DNA of 64,000 bases from Fontibacillus phaseoli (GCF_003337355.1 NZ_QPJW01000011.1:1-64000), one strand, 5' to 3'; counted from the stretch's first letter, positions 55,468 through 64,000 are shown. Made by a program: numbers and translations. The notes: generated by a model from the letters alone, not told the origin.

Positions 55468-55551
55468 ATGACACTGGCAATAGTGGGGTTGGTGGTGCTC
55501 TTGTTGGTGCTCTTGTTGGTGCTCTTGTTGTTTCTTGTTAAAAACTCTTAA
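55468..55551 (+). CDS. possible tiny membrane peptide containing a 12-bp tandem repeat
   Basis: Three exact tandem copies of GGTGCTCTTGTT (55494-55529) and a degenerate fourth sit in a frame encoding MTLAIVGLVVLLLVLLL then VLLLFLVKNS, a single TM helix of 27 residues. No clear ribosome site precedes the ATG, and the frame is open back to about 55384. It may be a toxin-like peptide or just repeat DNA. Confidence 0.25.
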   Translation: MTLAIVGLVVLLLVLLLVLLLFLVKNS

Positions 55552-55718
55552 CGGCGCGATTTATAGCCCTGTAGTTGGTAGAACGGTTAAAAGCACTGTT
55601 ACTGGCACCCGCCTTCATGGGCCTGAATATATAAAACGATTCCTAATCATAGTTGATATATTTGAAAATTAAACGGCCTCCTATAATGTAATTATCTAAA
55701 TATAAGGAGGCTGTTCGG

Positions 55719-56609
55719 ATGCCAATTACGTTTAGACATTATACGAATTCTCCGGGAGTCACCGAGGACTCCGACCGGATCAGGAATTTTTTGATTACTT
55801 TGGGAACGGCTGAATTTACTTATGCCCGCTGGGATTGGATGATCACGCATACCTCTCTCGACCAGTCGGCTGTGGGCAAAATAGGGATGTGGGAACATCG
55901 CGGTGCGCTCGTTGGAGTAGCGACTTTCGATTGCCAGCTTGGTACGGCCTATTGTCTAACGCTACCTGCTTATTCTTCTTTGAAAAAAGAAATGCTGCAG
56001 TATGCGGAAGATCATTTTGCGAAAAACGGCGAGTTTTCCATCGTGATTGCGGATACGGATTACGATTTTCAGCAGATGGCGGCTGAACTCGGTTATATCG
56101 CCACGAAGCATCGGGAGAACGACTCCGTGTTTTATCCGGATGCCACGCCTGTTCAGTATGAACTTCCTCCCGGGTTTACGCTCACGGGACTGGATGAATC
56201 CCTCGATTTGTTTCAATACGGACGCGTACTATGGAAAGGATTCAATCACGAGTTGAACGGTGAGGGCGAATACCTTCACACACCAGAGCACGAACAAGCC
56301 TTGAAAGCCGAAATGCTGCGGCCCCATGTGGATTTAAAGCTCAAGGTGGCGGCAATCACTTCCGACGGAAATTTAGCGGCCTATTGCGGTATGTGGTACG
56401 AACCGGAGGTCGGCTACGCCGTAGTCGAGCCGGTGGCAACCGATCCCGCCTTCCGTAAACAGGGCCTCGGGAAGGCCGTCGTATTGGAGGGAATCCGCCG
56501 GGTTCATAGCCTGGGGGCTAAAACCGTTCTTGTCGGCTCTTCCCAAACGTTTTACTACCGAATCGGCTTTCGACCCTATGCATCCGCTACCTTGTGGAGA
56601 AAAAAATGA
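55719..56609 (+). CDS. GNAT-family acetyltransferase
   Basis: Protein of 296 aa whose C-terminal GNAT domain carries VATDPAFRKQGLGKAVVLEGI (acetyl-CoA loop) and SSQTFYYRIGF near the end. The N-terminal half resembles a second, degenerate GNAT fold. AAGGAGG precedes the ATG. Substrate unknown. A hairpin overlaps its end. Confidence 0.88.
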   Translation: MPITFRHYTNSPGVTEDSDRIRNFLITLGTAEFTYARWDWMITHTSLDQSAVGKIGMWEHRGALVGVATFDCQLGTAYCLTLPAYSSLKKEMLQYAEDHFAKNGEFSIVIADTDYDFQQMAAELGYIATKHRENDSVFYPDATPVQYELPPGFTLTGLDESLDLFQYGRVLWKGFNHELNGEGEYLHTPEHEQALKAEMLRPHVDLKLKVAAITSDGNLAAYCGMWYEPEVGYAVVEPVATDPAFRKQGLGKAVVLEGIRRVHSLGAKTVLVGSSQTFYYRIGFRPYASATLWRKK

Positions 56610-56637
56610 GAGAGGGCCGATCGGCCCTCTCTCATTT
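56605..56637 (+). terminator. terminator after the GNAT gene
   Basis: GAGAGAGGGCC, GATC, GGCCCTCTCTC is a perfect stem overlapping the stop region, followed by ATTTTC; it may also serve the convergent gene. Confidence 0.8.
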
Positions 56638-56684
56638 TCATTCGCATTCACATTTTAGGAAAAAAGAAGGTGGTCCCCCCTCAC

Positions 56685-57413
56685 CTACTCCTTAACCGTC
56701 ACCGTAACCGGCGACCATTCGGCGATCACGGTTTGACCGTGAACGGATACGCTGCCTTCCGGGGTAAGGTCTTTTTCGGTCATGATGCCGAGCGCGATCG
56801 TGAAGCGGTTGAATTTGACCGGAACCCTGCTCTCCCGGCGGATTTCCGTACCGTTTACATAGAAGATAACCTCATCGGTCCCGCGGTTATAGGTGATTTT
56901 ATAAGTATTGAATTCCCGTGCGTTGAAATCCGTATCTTCTTTGAACACGCAAAAATATTTCGTCTTATCGCTATTCGGCACTTCTACGCCAGGGAAAGGC
57001 AGCACCGCGTAAACGCTGGCATACTTGTCGTTACCCGCAAAGAAATCAAGCGCCGCGCCGGTCGTGAAGTCCAGCAAGTTCAGCGATACATAGCCGTCAT
57101 ACAGGTCGCCGGGCGCCGTGTTTTGCGAACGGGCGCGGATCTGCAGTTCAAAGCTGACTTCGCCGGATTCCGGGACTACGACGTCCTCCACGGAATAATA
57201 CATATGCTTGGCATTGTCCAAAATTTGAATTTGATGATTCTGACGGCTGAGCGGGGCACGGCAGTATAGAATTCCGTTGCGAACGATAACTACCGCCTCC
57301 GGCTCCCGGTATTCCCAAAAGGATCCGTCAGGCAGCGGGAAACCGCCTATTTTCCAAACTTGTCCTTCATTCAATATCGTATGGAAATCACCGAATACTT
57401 TTTGTTGTTCCAT
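56685..57413 (-). CDS. unrecognised protein with ConA-like sandwich features
   Basis: Cytoplasmic-looking protein of 242 aa without a signal peptide. It is rich in beta-strand patterns (EVSFELQIRARSQNT, YVSLNLLDFTTGAALDFFAG, VIFYVNGTEIRRES, FTIALGIMTEK) that recall concanavalin/laminin-G-like sandwiches, in which YVNG-type turns are common. I do not recognise a family with certainty. It is 80 bp downstream of the prenyltransferase gene on the same strand. Confidence 0.75.
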   Translation of the reverse strand: MEQQKVFGDFHTILNEGQVWKIGGFPLPDGSFWEYREPEAVVIVRNGILYCRAPLSRQNHQIQILDNAKHMYYSVEDVVVPESGEVSFELQIRARSQNTAPGDLYDGYVSLNLLDFTTGAALDFFAGNDKYASVYAVLPFPGVEVPNSDKTKYFCVFKEDTDFNAREFNTYKITYNRGTDEVIFYVNGTEIRRESRVPVKFNRFTIALGIMTEKDLTPEGSVSVHGQTVIAEWSPVTVTVKE

Positions 57414-57492
57414 CTATCGTTGTCCTCGCTTTCAAGTAATGTGAATACACACAAAAAAATATCTTTAATCGGTACATATAAATTAATACTCC

Positions 57493-58428
57493 TCACATTT
57501 GAATAAAACCTTGCACCAGCAGCGCCGCTATCATAACCAACCCGCAGCGGATGGAGGCTTGCAGAGACGCACCCATCAGCGGCAGATAAGCCGCGGAAGG
57601 ATTGTGCTCTTTTAACCGTCCGTATACCCGGTATAGGGGAATGATCGTAAACAGCGCCAGCAGGGAGTAAAGCGGCAGGATTCCCGTCACCGCGCATAGA
57701 ATTAGGAAAATGTAGGCCAGAAACAATAGCGCCTTCGAGAAATGCAGCGCTCTTCTTTCGCCCCAGACGACGACCAGCGTATTTTTGCCGGCCTGCTTGT
57801 CCGCCTGCCAATGCAAAAAGTGGTGGTTGAACAGCACTAGCGTCGTCAGCAATCCGATCGGCATCGAGAGCAGCAGTGATTGGTAGCTAATATCTCCGGT
57901 CTGCACGTAATAGGCTCCCATTACCGGGAGCACGCCGAAGGACAGCAGGATCGCCACTTCGCTGAGCCCTTGGCCACGGTACCCGAACCGGATCGGCGGA
58001 GCCACGTAAAAGTAAGCGATCAAGCCGCCTAAACCACCAAACACAAACACAGGCCAGCCGCTAAATAAGCTCAAAACAACACCGCATAGAACGGCCAGTC
58101 CAAGCAGCGACCAGGTAATCGCCGCAAACGTACGCTCCGGCATCAGACCGCCCGACAAAAAGCCGGAGTTCGTCGAGATGACCTCCGGCGTCTCTTTGGC
58201 CGTTACGTCGGCCCCATTGCGGTAATCCCATAAATCATTGATCATGTTCGAGAACAGATGGGCCGCTCCCGCGCCGATCAATGTAATCACAAACAGCACC
58301 GGGTGGAAAACGCCTTTCCACATAAAAGCCCCCAGTGCACCAAGAAATACAGGAACCAACATCACGGGAATGACCTGAAACCGGGATGCTTTCCTAAAAG
58401 TTGTCCATATATTCACCCGTCGATTCAC
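57493..58428 (-). CDS. menA: UbiA-family prenyltransferase, MenA-like
   Basis: Membrane prenyltransferase of 311 aa with eight or nine TM segments. The first Asp-rich motif is NMINDLWDYRNGAD and the second HWQADKQAGKNTLVVV, the two Mg-diphosphate sites of the UbiA superfamily. The likeliest reaction is transfer of a polyprenyl chain to 1,4-dihydroxy-2-naphthoate in menaquinone synthesis. A second family member lies at the right end of the window, so the role of each is uncertain. Confidence 0.82.
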   Translation of the reverse strand: MNRRVNIWTTFRKASRFQVIPVMLVPVFLGALGAFMWKGVFHPVLFVITLIGAGAAHLFSNMINDLWDYRNGADVTAKETPEVISTNSGFLSGGLMPERTFAAITWSLLGLAVLCGVVLSLFSGWPVFVFGGLGGLIAYFYVAPPIRFGYRGQGLSEVAILLSFGVLPVMGAYYVQTGDISYQSLLLSMPIGLLTTLVLFNHHFLHWQADKQAGKNTLVVVWGERRALHFSKALLFLAYIFLILCAVTGILPLYSLLALFTIIPLYRVYGRLKEHNPSAAYLPLMGASLQASIRCGLVMIAALLVQGFIQM

Positions 58429-58628
58429 GCTCCCATGTCCTATAGTGTGTTAAAAATATCACACTTTAATTATACATGATCTTTTTCAGATTGAACCGGG
58501 AAATTTTTAGATAGCCATGAACTGGACTAAGGTCCAGTCTTTTACTTCCCCAGAGACCGAAGATACGGCGCCGCTTTTATTGTATGCTGTGAAAAGATGA
58601 TTACATAGACGAAGGAGATTTGATCCAC

Positions 58629-59135
58629 ATGAACAAAAAAACCTGGCTCGGTCCCGTACTGATCCTGCTCGGCGTTTACCTGTTCTTCTTCCGCAAGGAA
58701 GCCATGAGCTCGGGCTCGCTCATCGGCCATTTCTGGCCGACGCTATTCATTATCCCCCTGGGACTGTTTTTCCACTGGCTGTACTTCTCCCTGACGGAAC
58801 GGAGAGCCCTCGGACTTCTCATTCCGGGTGGAGTCCTGTTTACCGTTGGACTGGTGTGCCAACTATCCACCCTGTTCGACAGCTGGCAGTACCTCTGGCC
58901 CGGCTTCATTCTGGCCCCCGCCGTCGGTCTGTTCGAGTTCTACTGGTTCGGAAACCGGAACAAATGGCTGCTGATCCCGATTAACATTTTGGGCGTGCTA
59001 TCCCTGCTGTTCTTCGCCGTATTCTCGTTCGGAACCTTGTATAACAAAATGATTTTAGGCCAACCGCTGCTGGCGATTGCCCTCATTATAATCGGCGCTG
59101 GTGTCATGATTGCCCCGAAAAAGCGGCGCTTCTAG
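58629..59135 (+). CDS. small membrane protein, LiaF/DUF5668-like
   Basis: Protein of 168 aa with about five TM segments. The start MNKKTWLGPVLILLGVYLFF and WPTLFIIPLGLFFHW resemble the DUF5668 membrane part found in LiaI/LiaF-type envelope-stress proteins. There is no C-terminal domain. AAGGAG lies 10-11 bases before ATG 58629. Function not known. Confidence 0.75.
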   Translation: MNKKTWLGPVLILLGVYLFFFRKEAMSSGSLIGHFWPTLFIIPLGLFFHWLYFSLTERRALGLLIPGGVLFTVGLVCQLSTLFDSWQYLWPGFILAPAVGLFEFYWFGNRNKWLLIPINILGVLSLLFFAVFSFGTLYNKMILGQPLLAIALIIIGAGVMIAPKKRRF

Positions 59136-59256
59136 GATCAAGAAACTCCAGCGGGGATTTTGAAGGTTCTTCTCCAGAAGTGAGAATAGGGCCTTAGGAC
59201 CTCCTACCTCAAGCGGGGACCGGTGCATCCAAGCATATTACGGAACATTCCCCAGA

Positions 59257-59295
59257 AGCCGGACGTGTCGCATTTTTGCCGACATGGTCCGGCTT
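59257..59295 (+). terminator. terminator after the DUF5668-like gene
   Basis: AGCCGGAC-TGTCG pairs with CGACA-GTCCGGCT, followed by TTATATTTT. Confidence 0.75.
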
Positions 59296-59324
59296 TATAT
59301 TTTGGGTTATAGCTAATCCGCCGC

Positions 59325-59353
59325 TTGACATTCCTGCTCCCTCTTTCTATAAT
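59325..59353 (+). promoter_or_regulatory. consensus sigma-A promoter of padR
   Basis: TTGACA (59325-59330), 17 bp, TATAAT (59348-59353): an exact match to the vegetative consensus. The expected start point is about 59360. Confidence 0.9.
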
Positions 59354-59369
59354 CAAATCACAAATAGTC

Positions 59370-59389
59370 AACGTTGGATATTCAACGTC
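59370..59389 (+). promoter_or_regulatory. PadR operator candidate 1
   Basis: AACGTTGGATATTCAACGTC contains the perfect dyad ACGTTG-N6-CAACGT just downstream of the transcription start, ideal for autorepression. A related sequence lies before the ABC operon at 60328. Confidence 0.7.
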
Positions 59390-59433
59390 AAGTAAAGTAA
59401 CTTTCTTGCCAAAATTGCTGAAGGAGAAACCTT

Positions 59434-59964
59434 GTGACCAATCTAATTATATTAGCCTTACTTCGCGACCGTCCCATGCACGGATACGAAATTCAGCAGC
59501 TGATTCAGACCAGCCGGGTGGACACCTGGGCCAATCTATTGTCGGGATCGATCTACTATGCTTTGAACAAAATGGAGCAAGACGGACTGATCCGCACGGA
59601 AGCGGAGGAACGAACGGGGGCGAGACTACGCAAAATTTACGCCATTACGGAAACCGGAGAAGACATGTTTCAACGGATGGTCCGCGAAGCGTTGACGCTG
59701 AATCCTCACTCGGTAAAATCGGATTTCTCGCTTGCGCTGAGTTGGGTGGAAACTGTTCCGAAGGAAGAAGCGATACCGCTCCTGCGGCAAAATTTGCAAC
59801 AAGTTGAAGAAACCTTGGCATTTTGGAAAATCGGCCGCGAACTCAAGGGAAACCACGGCGCCCTGAACGCCTTTGCGGAAGCTTCCTTCGATAACGCAAT
59901 GGCTCTGCTGCAACTGGACATCGATTACTTGAACCGAATCATCGGCTTATTGGAACAATCCTGA
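59434..59964 (+). CDS. PadR-family transcriptional regulator
   Basis: Regulator of 176 aa with the PadR winged helix (LLRDRPMHGYEIQQLIQ, GSIYYALNKMEQDGLI) and a C-terminal Vir-like helical domain. GTG start with AAGGAGA six bases upstream. It lies upstream of an ABC operon preceded by a similar operator, so it probably represses both itself and the transporter until an effector binds. Confidence 0.92.
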   Translation: MTNLIILALLRDRPMHGYEIQQLIQTSRVDTWANLLSGSIYYALNKMEQDGLIRTEAEERTGARLRKIYAITETGEDMFQRMVREALTLNPHSVKSDFSLALSWVETVPKEEAIPLLRQNLQQVEETLAFWKIGRELKGNHGALNAFAEASFDNAMALLQLDIDYLNRIIGLLEQS

Positions 59965-60024
59965 TATTTTCTTTTTTCTCAATACGACGTATTTTGTACT
60001 CCATACACAGACAAACTTCAAAAA

Positions 60025-60044
60025 TGTCCACCTAAAAGTGGACA
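60025..60044. repeat. inverted repeat upstream of the ABC operon
   Basis: TGTCCAC and GTGGACA pair around CTAAAA; a related dyad TCCAC-GCTAG-GTGGA lies at 60193-60207. Their role is unclear. Confidence 0.5.
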
Positions 60045-60231
60045 CAACAAGATTTAGCTACATCATAGAGAAATTCCTATATATGGTGAGTTTCGAGCAA
60101 CCTGCATCTACATTTTGATTATTTCCTAGACTGGGAATATTACTCTTTTTGAGAATGATGTCCATCATTTAGAAGACATTTTTTTGGATTTTTCCACGCT
60201 AGGTGGACAACTAAATGTTGATTTTCATAGG

Positions 60232-60291
60232 GGAGCAATATGCTTTCCAGTCTTGGAGTAATAGCTTTCGAGTTTTGGAGCAATAAGCTTG
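60232..60291 (+). repeat. three 15-16-bp direct repeats before the ABC operon
   Basis: GGAGCAATATGCTTTC, GGAGTAATAGCTTTC and GGAGCAATAAGCTT start at 60232, 60255 and 60277, 22-23 bp apart. The phased spacing suits a protein binding one face of the helix. Confidence 0.6.
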
Positions 60292-60327
60292 CTTACGTGG
60301 TTTATCTCTTTTTTTACCCCAATATCC

Positions 60328-60347
60328 AACATTGGATATATAACGTT
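60328..60347 (+). promoter_or_regulatory. PadR operator candidate 2
   Basis: AACATTGGATATATAACGTT matches the site upstream of padR at 16 of 20 positions and lies 18 bp before the ABC ATPase start. Confidence 0.65.
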
Positions 60348-60364
60348 GGTCAAAGGAAGATTTT

Positions 60365-61083
60365 ATGATGACAATATCGACTCTGTTAATCGAAGCTAAA
60401 CAATTGGTCAAAAAGTATGGGCAAAAGCACGCCGTAGATGGCCTAAGCATGAAAATCCGTGAAGGAGAGGTGCTGGCCATTATCGGCCCAAACGGGGCGG
60501 GAAAATCGACGACCCTCGATCTTCTTCTTGGACTGCGCCGTCCCGACGGAGGGTCGGTAAGCTACTGGTGCGCTGAACCGCGCCGTCGTATCGGCGTTCA
60601 GCTTCAAAGCACCCCTTTCTTCCCCGGCTTTAACGCCAAGGAGAATATGGCCATGTTCGCCGCGTTTTCGGGGTAAGGCTTGCAGACCGCGACATACTAG
60701 GTCTGCTTGAGCGGTGCGGACTTGGGGACGCGGCGAAGACCCATGCGGAACGGTTGTCGGGAGGACAACAGAAGCGGTTGGCCATCGCCATGGCGATGGC
60801 GCACGACCCGCAGCTTCTGTTCCTCGACGAACCGACCGCCGCCCTTGATCCGCGGGCGCGCCGCGAGGTCCGCGAACTGATTACGACGCTGGCCGAAGGA
60901 GGCACGTCCGTGGTGTTCACCTCCCACGATATGGAGGAGGTCCACAAGCTGGCCACGCGGATCATCATGATCTGCGGCGGCTCCATCATCGCCGACGGCA
61001 CGCCGGAAAGCCTGCTGGCGGAATACCAGGCAGGCGATCTGGAAGATTTATATATCCGGTTATCCCGGAATAAGGAGGAATAA
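60365..61083 (+). pseudogene. ABC-2 ATPase split by a one-base frameshift
   Basis: The first frame (60365-60676) holds Walker A GPNGAGKST; the second, resuming at about 60670, holds LSGGQQKRLAIAMAM, Walker B LLFLDEPTAALD and switch TSHDMEE. The frames join naturally if one T is added to the run at 60665-60668 (reading FFGVRLADRDIL). The protein would then be about 239 aa and complete. Either an inactivating mutation or a base-calling error in a homopolymer. Confidence 0.85.
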
Positions 61084-61088
61084 CTTCG

Positions 61089-61864
61089 ATGTATACGATT
61101 TTTAAAACGATGCTGCTCGGTATTGTCAGGGATGCCCATACCCTGTTCTGGACGATTTTGTTCCCGATCGCTATGCTGTGCGGGCTGGGTCTATATTTGG
61201 ATCATCCGGGCTATTCGGAAAGACTGCTATCCGGTGTCCTCACGATGAATGTATTGTTCGGTTCGACAATGGTCACTGCGTTCAACGTGATGGCGCACCG
61301 CAACCGCGGCGTTTACAAACTGCTTCGGACTACCCCTTCTCTACCGCCGCATTTATTGCGGCCATGACGGGTGCCCGGACGGTGCTGACCTTGGTCGTGA
61401 GTGCATGCATCCTGATCACCGGTACGCTACTGTTCGGGTTCGGTCTCGGCCTAACGAACCTGCTAGGCATCCTTCTGGTGCTGCTCATCGGCTCGGTCTG
61501 CTTCACGGCGGTCGGCTTTCTTGCCGCCAACCTGTCCCGGGACGAGAGCAACGTCAACATGATCTCCAACCTGATCAGCTTTCCGATGCTCTTCACCAGC
61601 GAAGCTTTCTACAGCCTGCAGCATGCGCCCGAATGGGTACGGGTCTTCGGGCAGCTTCAGCCCTTCCACTATTTTGTGCGGGCTATGAACACCGCCGTTA
61701 CAAGGCCCGGTGTCTTCTCCACGGATTTGTGGACCGCGCTGGCGGCCCTAACCGGATTCGCCGTTTTATTTCTGGCAACCGCTACCTTCACCTTCCGTTG
61801 GGACTCCGAGCGGACGTCCCGGCGCAGCCTGACGTACAGAGCAAAGCGGCACAGCAGCATGTAG
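61089..61864 (+). pseudogene. ABC-2 permease split by a one-base frameshift
   Basis: Frame 1 (61089-61367) starts MYTIFKTMLLGIVRDAHTLFW and frame 2 continues from about 61337 with FSTAAFIAAMTGARTVLTLV to the end at 61864. Adding one C to the run at 61333-61336 restores a 258-residue ABC-2 permease with six TM segments. It follows the ATPase by 5 bp. Both genes of the pair carry the same kind of defect. Confidence 0.85.
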
Positions 61865-61908
61865 GCCTGGTGCTTTTGTGCTTTTATGTTTCTAATGCTT
61901 CTGGCGTT

Positions 61909-63021
61909 TTAACGTAAGACATCCCGCGCCCATGGCTGCCGCGTGGAGGTTAACGTCCTGCCCGTCTCAATGGCCTCCGCCATGAGCAGGCTCAAATATT
62001 GATCCTGCGAGGCTTCCGCTAGACTGTAGAAGGACGGTCCGCCCTCAGCGTACTTCGCCATGTTCCGCAGGCAAACCGCCATGGCGATCTCCTCGTCGCT
62101 CAAACGGGCGGCCGGAAAAGGATTCCGGTACACCCACTCGGAACCGGCAAGGATGCCCTCATGACAGTAACCTTCCAGGTTCCCGTCCTGTCCGGCATCT
62201 ATCCTGCGGAGTTCCAGGGTAATGGGGGTCCGGTAATCTTTGAGGTAACGGATTTCCCGCCCCTCCAGCTCGCCGCGATGGCCCCGGACGAGAATCCGAT
62301 GACGGCGGATCCAGGAAAAGTACTGGTCATACGTGAAGTCAAACAAAGCGCTGCGACCACCGAAACGCAGCAGGGCCAAATCCTGCCTGGAGTCGGCCAA
62401 TGCCTCCTTCTGCGGCAAGCCATAACGTCCCGGCCCTTGCATCAAGGGCGTCACAATTCGCTCCCCGCTGATTTCCGCTTCGTCAAAGCCGACCCCGAGC
62501 AAATGGCGGATCAGGCTGATCCCGTGGTACCCGTGGCCCGCCGACACCTGAACATGGGACACGCCGCCGAGCAGCCCCGAGCGGACAACCGCCAGCCTCG
62601 CGGCATGCATCGGCTGATGAATGAACTGTTCGGCCACCTGAACGCGGCCGACCTCACCGACGCTGTCGTATAGCCGGAGCAGTTCATCGAGGCTTACTCC
62701 GGGCGGCGTCTCTGTCAGCACCGGAATATCCAGACCCGCCAGCCTGTCAATATACTCGGCCGCCACGCTGCGGGACAGGGACAGCACGACAAAGGAAAAA
62801 TTGCGGCGTTCGAGGAACCCTTCGAGATGGGTGGTCGTTTTTATGCCCCAGCGTTGTTCCGTCTCGCGCCCCTTAGTTTCATCGCGCATCCAAATTTCAC
62901 TGACTTCAAACTCGTCGGGAAGCGCCTGCGCGATCCGCAGATAAAATTCGGCGCGCCAGCCCCCGCCCATAATGCCGAAGCTGATTTTTTGACTTTCCTT
63001 TTCCTGTTGCTCCTCGTGCAT
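61909..63021 (-). CDS. Gfo/Idh/MocA-like protein with altered active-site motif
   Basis: Protein of 370 aa with an N-terminal Rossmann motif FGIMGGGWRAEFYLR. Where the family has EKP, this has TETPPG, so the usual catalytic Lys is missing. The C-terminal half is alpha/beta as expected (VSAGHGYHGISLIRHLLG). It may bind a nucleotide or sugar without dehydrogenase activity. ATG 63021 has AGAGGAG upstream at a suitable distance. Convergent with the ABC operon. Confidence 0.78.
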   Translation of the reverse strand: MHEEQQEKESQKISFGIMGGGWRAEFYLRIAQALPDEFEVSEIWMRDETKGRETEQRWGIKTTTHLEGFLERRNFSFVVLSLSRSVAAEYIDRLAGLDIPVLTETPPGVSLDELLRLYDSVGEVGRVQVAEQFIHQPMHAARLAVVRSGLLGGVSHVQVSAGHGYHGISLIRHLLGVGFDEAEISGERIVTPLMQGPGRYGLPQKEALADSRQDLALLRFGGRSALFDFTYDQYFSWIRRHRILVRGHRGELEGREIRYLKDYRTPITLELRRIDAGQDGNLEGYCHEGILAGSEWVYRNPFPAARLSDEEIAMAVCLRNMAKYAEGGPSFYSLAEASQDQYLSLLMAEAIETGRTLTSTRQPWARDVLR

Positions 63022-63087
63022 GTTCTCCATCTCCTCTGCTTTCTTTCAAAACCGTCAGTAACCCTATCCCTTTATTTTACTACAAAA

Positions 63088-63124
63088 AACCGGGCAACCG
63101 CATCCACAGCGGTCTCCCGGTTTC
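63088..63124 (-). terminator. terminator of the right-end prenyltransferase gene
   Basis: AACCGGG..ACCGC pairs with GCGGT..CCCGGTT, followed on the minus strand by TTTTTTG. Confidence 0.85.
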
Positions 63125-63162
63125 GTATAGTTACATCCATTTGTAATATAACGTTTTAACAC

Positions 63163-64000
63163 TTACATCGTAATCAGAACGGCAAGGCCCAGTACCGCAA
63201 TGCGCACCAGATTGGTGAGCACGAAATTTTGCACCGACAACGCGAACGTAAATTGTTTGGTCGGCTTCTCGGTGAAGGCCCGGATATTTTTGCTGACCGG
63301 AATCAGGGTCAATAAGGCCAATACCAGAAGAATCGGATTCACGCCCAGGAAAAACAAAACAAGGATATCCGCATAAGCCGCATAATACAAAATTCGGAAC
63401 AACTGTAACGCATGCTTGCGGCCGATATAGACAGGCAAGGTGTACCGCTTGTTCTCGATATCTTCCTCCAAATCGCAAATGTTGTTGGCCAGCATAATGT
63501 TCGCAATCCCGAGGATGGCGGGAATCGAGACCAAGAAAATGAGCAACACCTCCGTAAGCTGAACCTGAAGCATCACGGTCCCACTTTCGATTTTCAGGGA
63601 GGCGAGTCGGTCCCCCACATGAATATAAGCGGAAATAAACATAATGACGAACCCCATGAACAGACCGGAAAATATTTCACCCAGCGGCATGCGGGAAATC
63701 GGGATTGGCCCGAACGAATACAAAATTCCGACTGCAAACGATAATCCGCCGAGCAGCAAAATCAGCCAGCCGGTTTCCAGGAACAGGACAATGCCCGCTC
63801 CTATCGCCACTACCAGCAAAATAACTATGATAGCGACCACTGCGCCGGGGTTCATCTTGTAGTTAACGATCGCGTTATGGATCTCATAGCCGTAACCGTG
63901 CTTTTTGGAAGCTTTTTTGTAATCGTAATAGTTGTTGATCGCGGTTGTTGCCATATCAAAGCTTAGCAGCGAAAGCAGCATTAAGATAAAATGTCCTGTC
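63163..64000 (-). CDS. UbiA-family prenyltransferase (5' end outside window)
   Basis: At least 279 residues are visible and the frame is still open at the window edge. Asp-rich motifs are INNYYDYKKA and NNICDLEEDIENKRYTLPV, the second typical of MenA-type enzymes. About eight TM segments are seen. It should attach a prenyl chain to an aromatic acceptor, probably in menaquinone synthesis. It is the second such gene in 6 kb; the conserved TLPV segment makes it the better MenA candidate of the two. Confidence 0.85.
   Translation of the reverse strand, partial: TGHFILMLLSLLSFDMATTAINNYYDYKKASKKHGYGYEIHNAIVNYKMNPGAVVAIIVILLVVAIGAGIVLFLETGWLILLLGGLSFAVGILYSFGPIPISRMPLGEIFSGLFMGFVIMFISAYIHVGDRLASLKIESGTVMLQVQLTEVLLIFLVSIPAILGIANIMLANNICDLEEDIENKRYTLPVYIGRKHALQLFRILYYAAYADILVLFFLGVNPILLVLALLTLIPVSKNIRAFTEKPTKQFTFALSVQNFVLTNLVRIAVLGLAVLITM

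Overview
This 64-kb window reads as chromosomal DNA of a low-to-mid-GC, endospore-forming Firmicute, most likely Paenibacillus or a close relative. The signs are strong AGGAGG-type ribosome binding sites, many TTG/GTG starts, B. subtilis-type operons (yclNOPQ, yjlC-ndh, cydABDC, cidAB, a PdaA homologue) and Paenibacillus-style intergenic hairpin repeats. No rRNA, tRNA, integrase, transposase or CRISPR array was seen.

Layout. 1-800: tandem intergenic repeat array. 0.8-13.4 kb: chemoreceptor, V4R protein divergent from a Crp/Fnr regulator, MarR-controlled heterodimeric ABC exporter, PdaA-like deacetylase, APC permease, LysR divergent from cidAB, small beta-rich protein. 14-25 kb: MBOAT/SGNH O-acylation pair, Gfo/Idh oxidoreductase, nitroreductase, tandem GNAT, NADP-glutamate dehydrogenase, yjlC-ndh and a GltC-like regulator. 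25-37 kb: cydABDC behind FNR-like palindromes, a YgbA-type NO-response protein, an ABC-2 transporter and catalase behind a PerR-like box. 37-50 kb: penicillin-binding-like protein, two-component system, a 5.4-kb secreted-protein/lipoprotein/ABC cassette, then the Fur-box-preceded siderophore operon yclNOPQ. 50-64 kb: MITE-like element, second heterodimeric exporter, small proteins, GNAT, two UbiA/MenA-family prenyltransferases, PadR regulator with a frameshifted ABC operon, and a Gfo/Idh-like protein.

Common themes are respiration and redox control (Fnr-like regulator, NDH-2, cytochrome bd, NO-response protein, catalase, quinone prenyltransferases), envelope modification (deacetylase, O-acylation pair, penicillin-recognising protein, cidAB) and export (several ABC systems).

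Two observations deserve most attention. First, six intergenic elements, in two sequence families with different cores, share one design: four short palindromes at centre-to-centre distances of 51, 61/62 and 51 bp, the first pair with A-rich loops and the second pair with T-rich loops, so the whole is dyad-symmetric. Arms change between copies but stay self-complementary. Second, the secreted-protein/lipoprotein/ABC cassette at 40.94-46.33 kb is flanked by 110-bp direct repeats, one being the 3' end of yclQ and the other a displaced copy ending exactly at the cassette ATPase stop codon; the three differences between copies are all synonymous. This looks like horizontal insertion of a candidate peptide-secretion or self-protection module.
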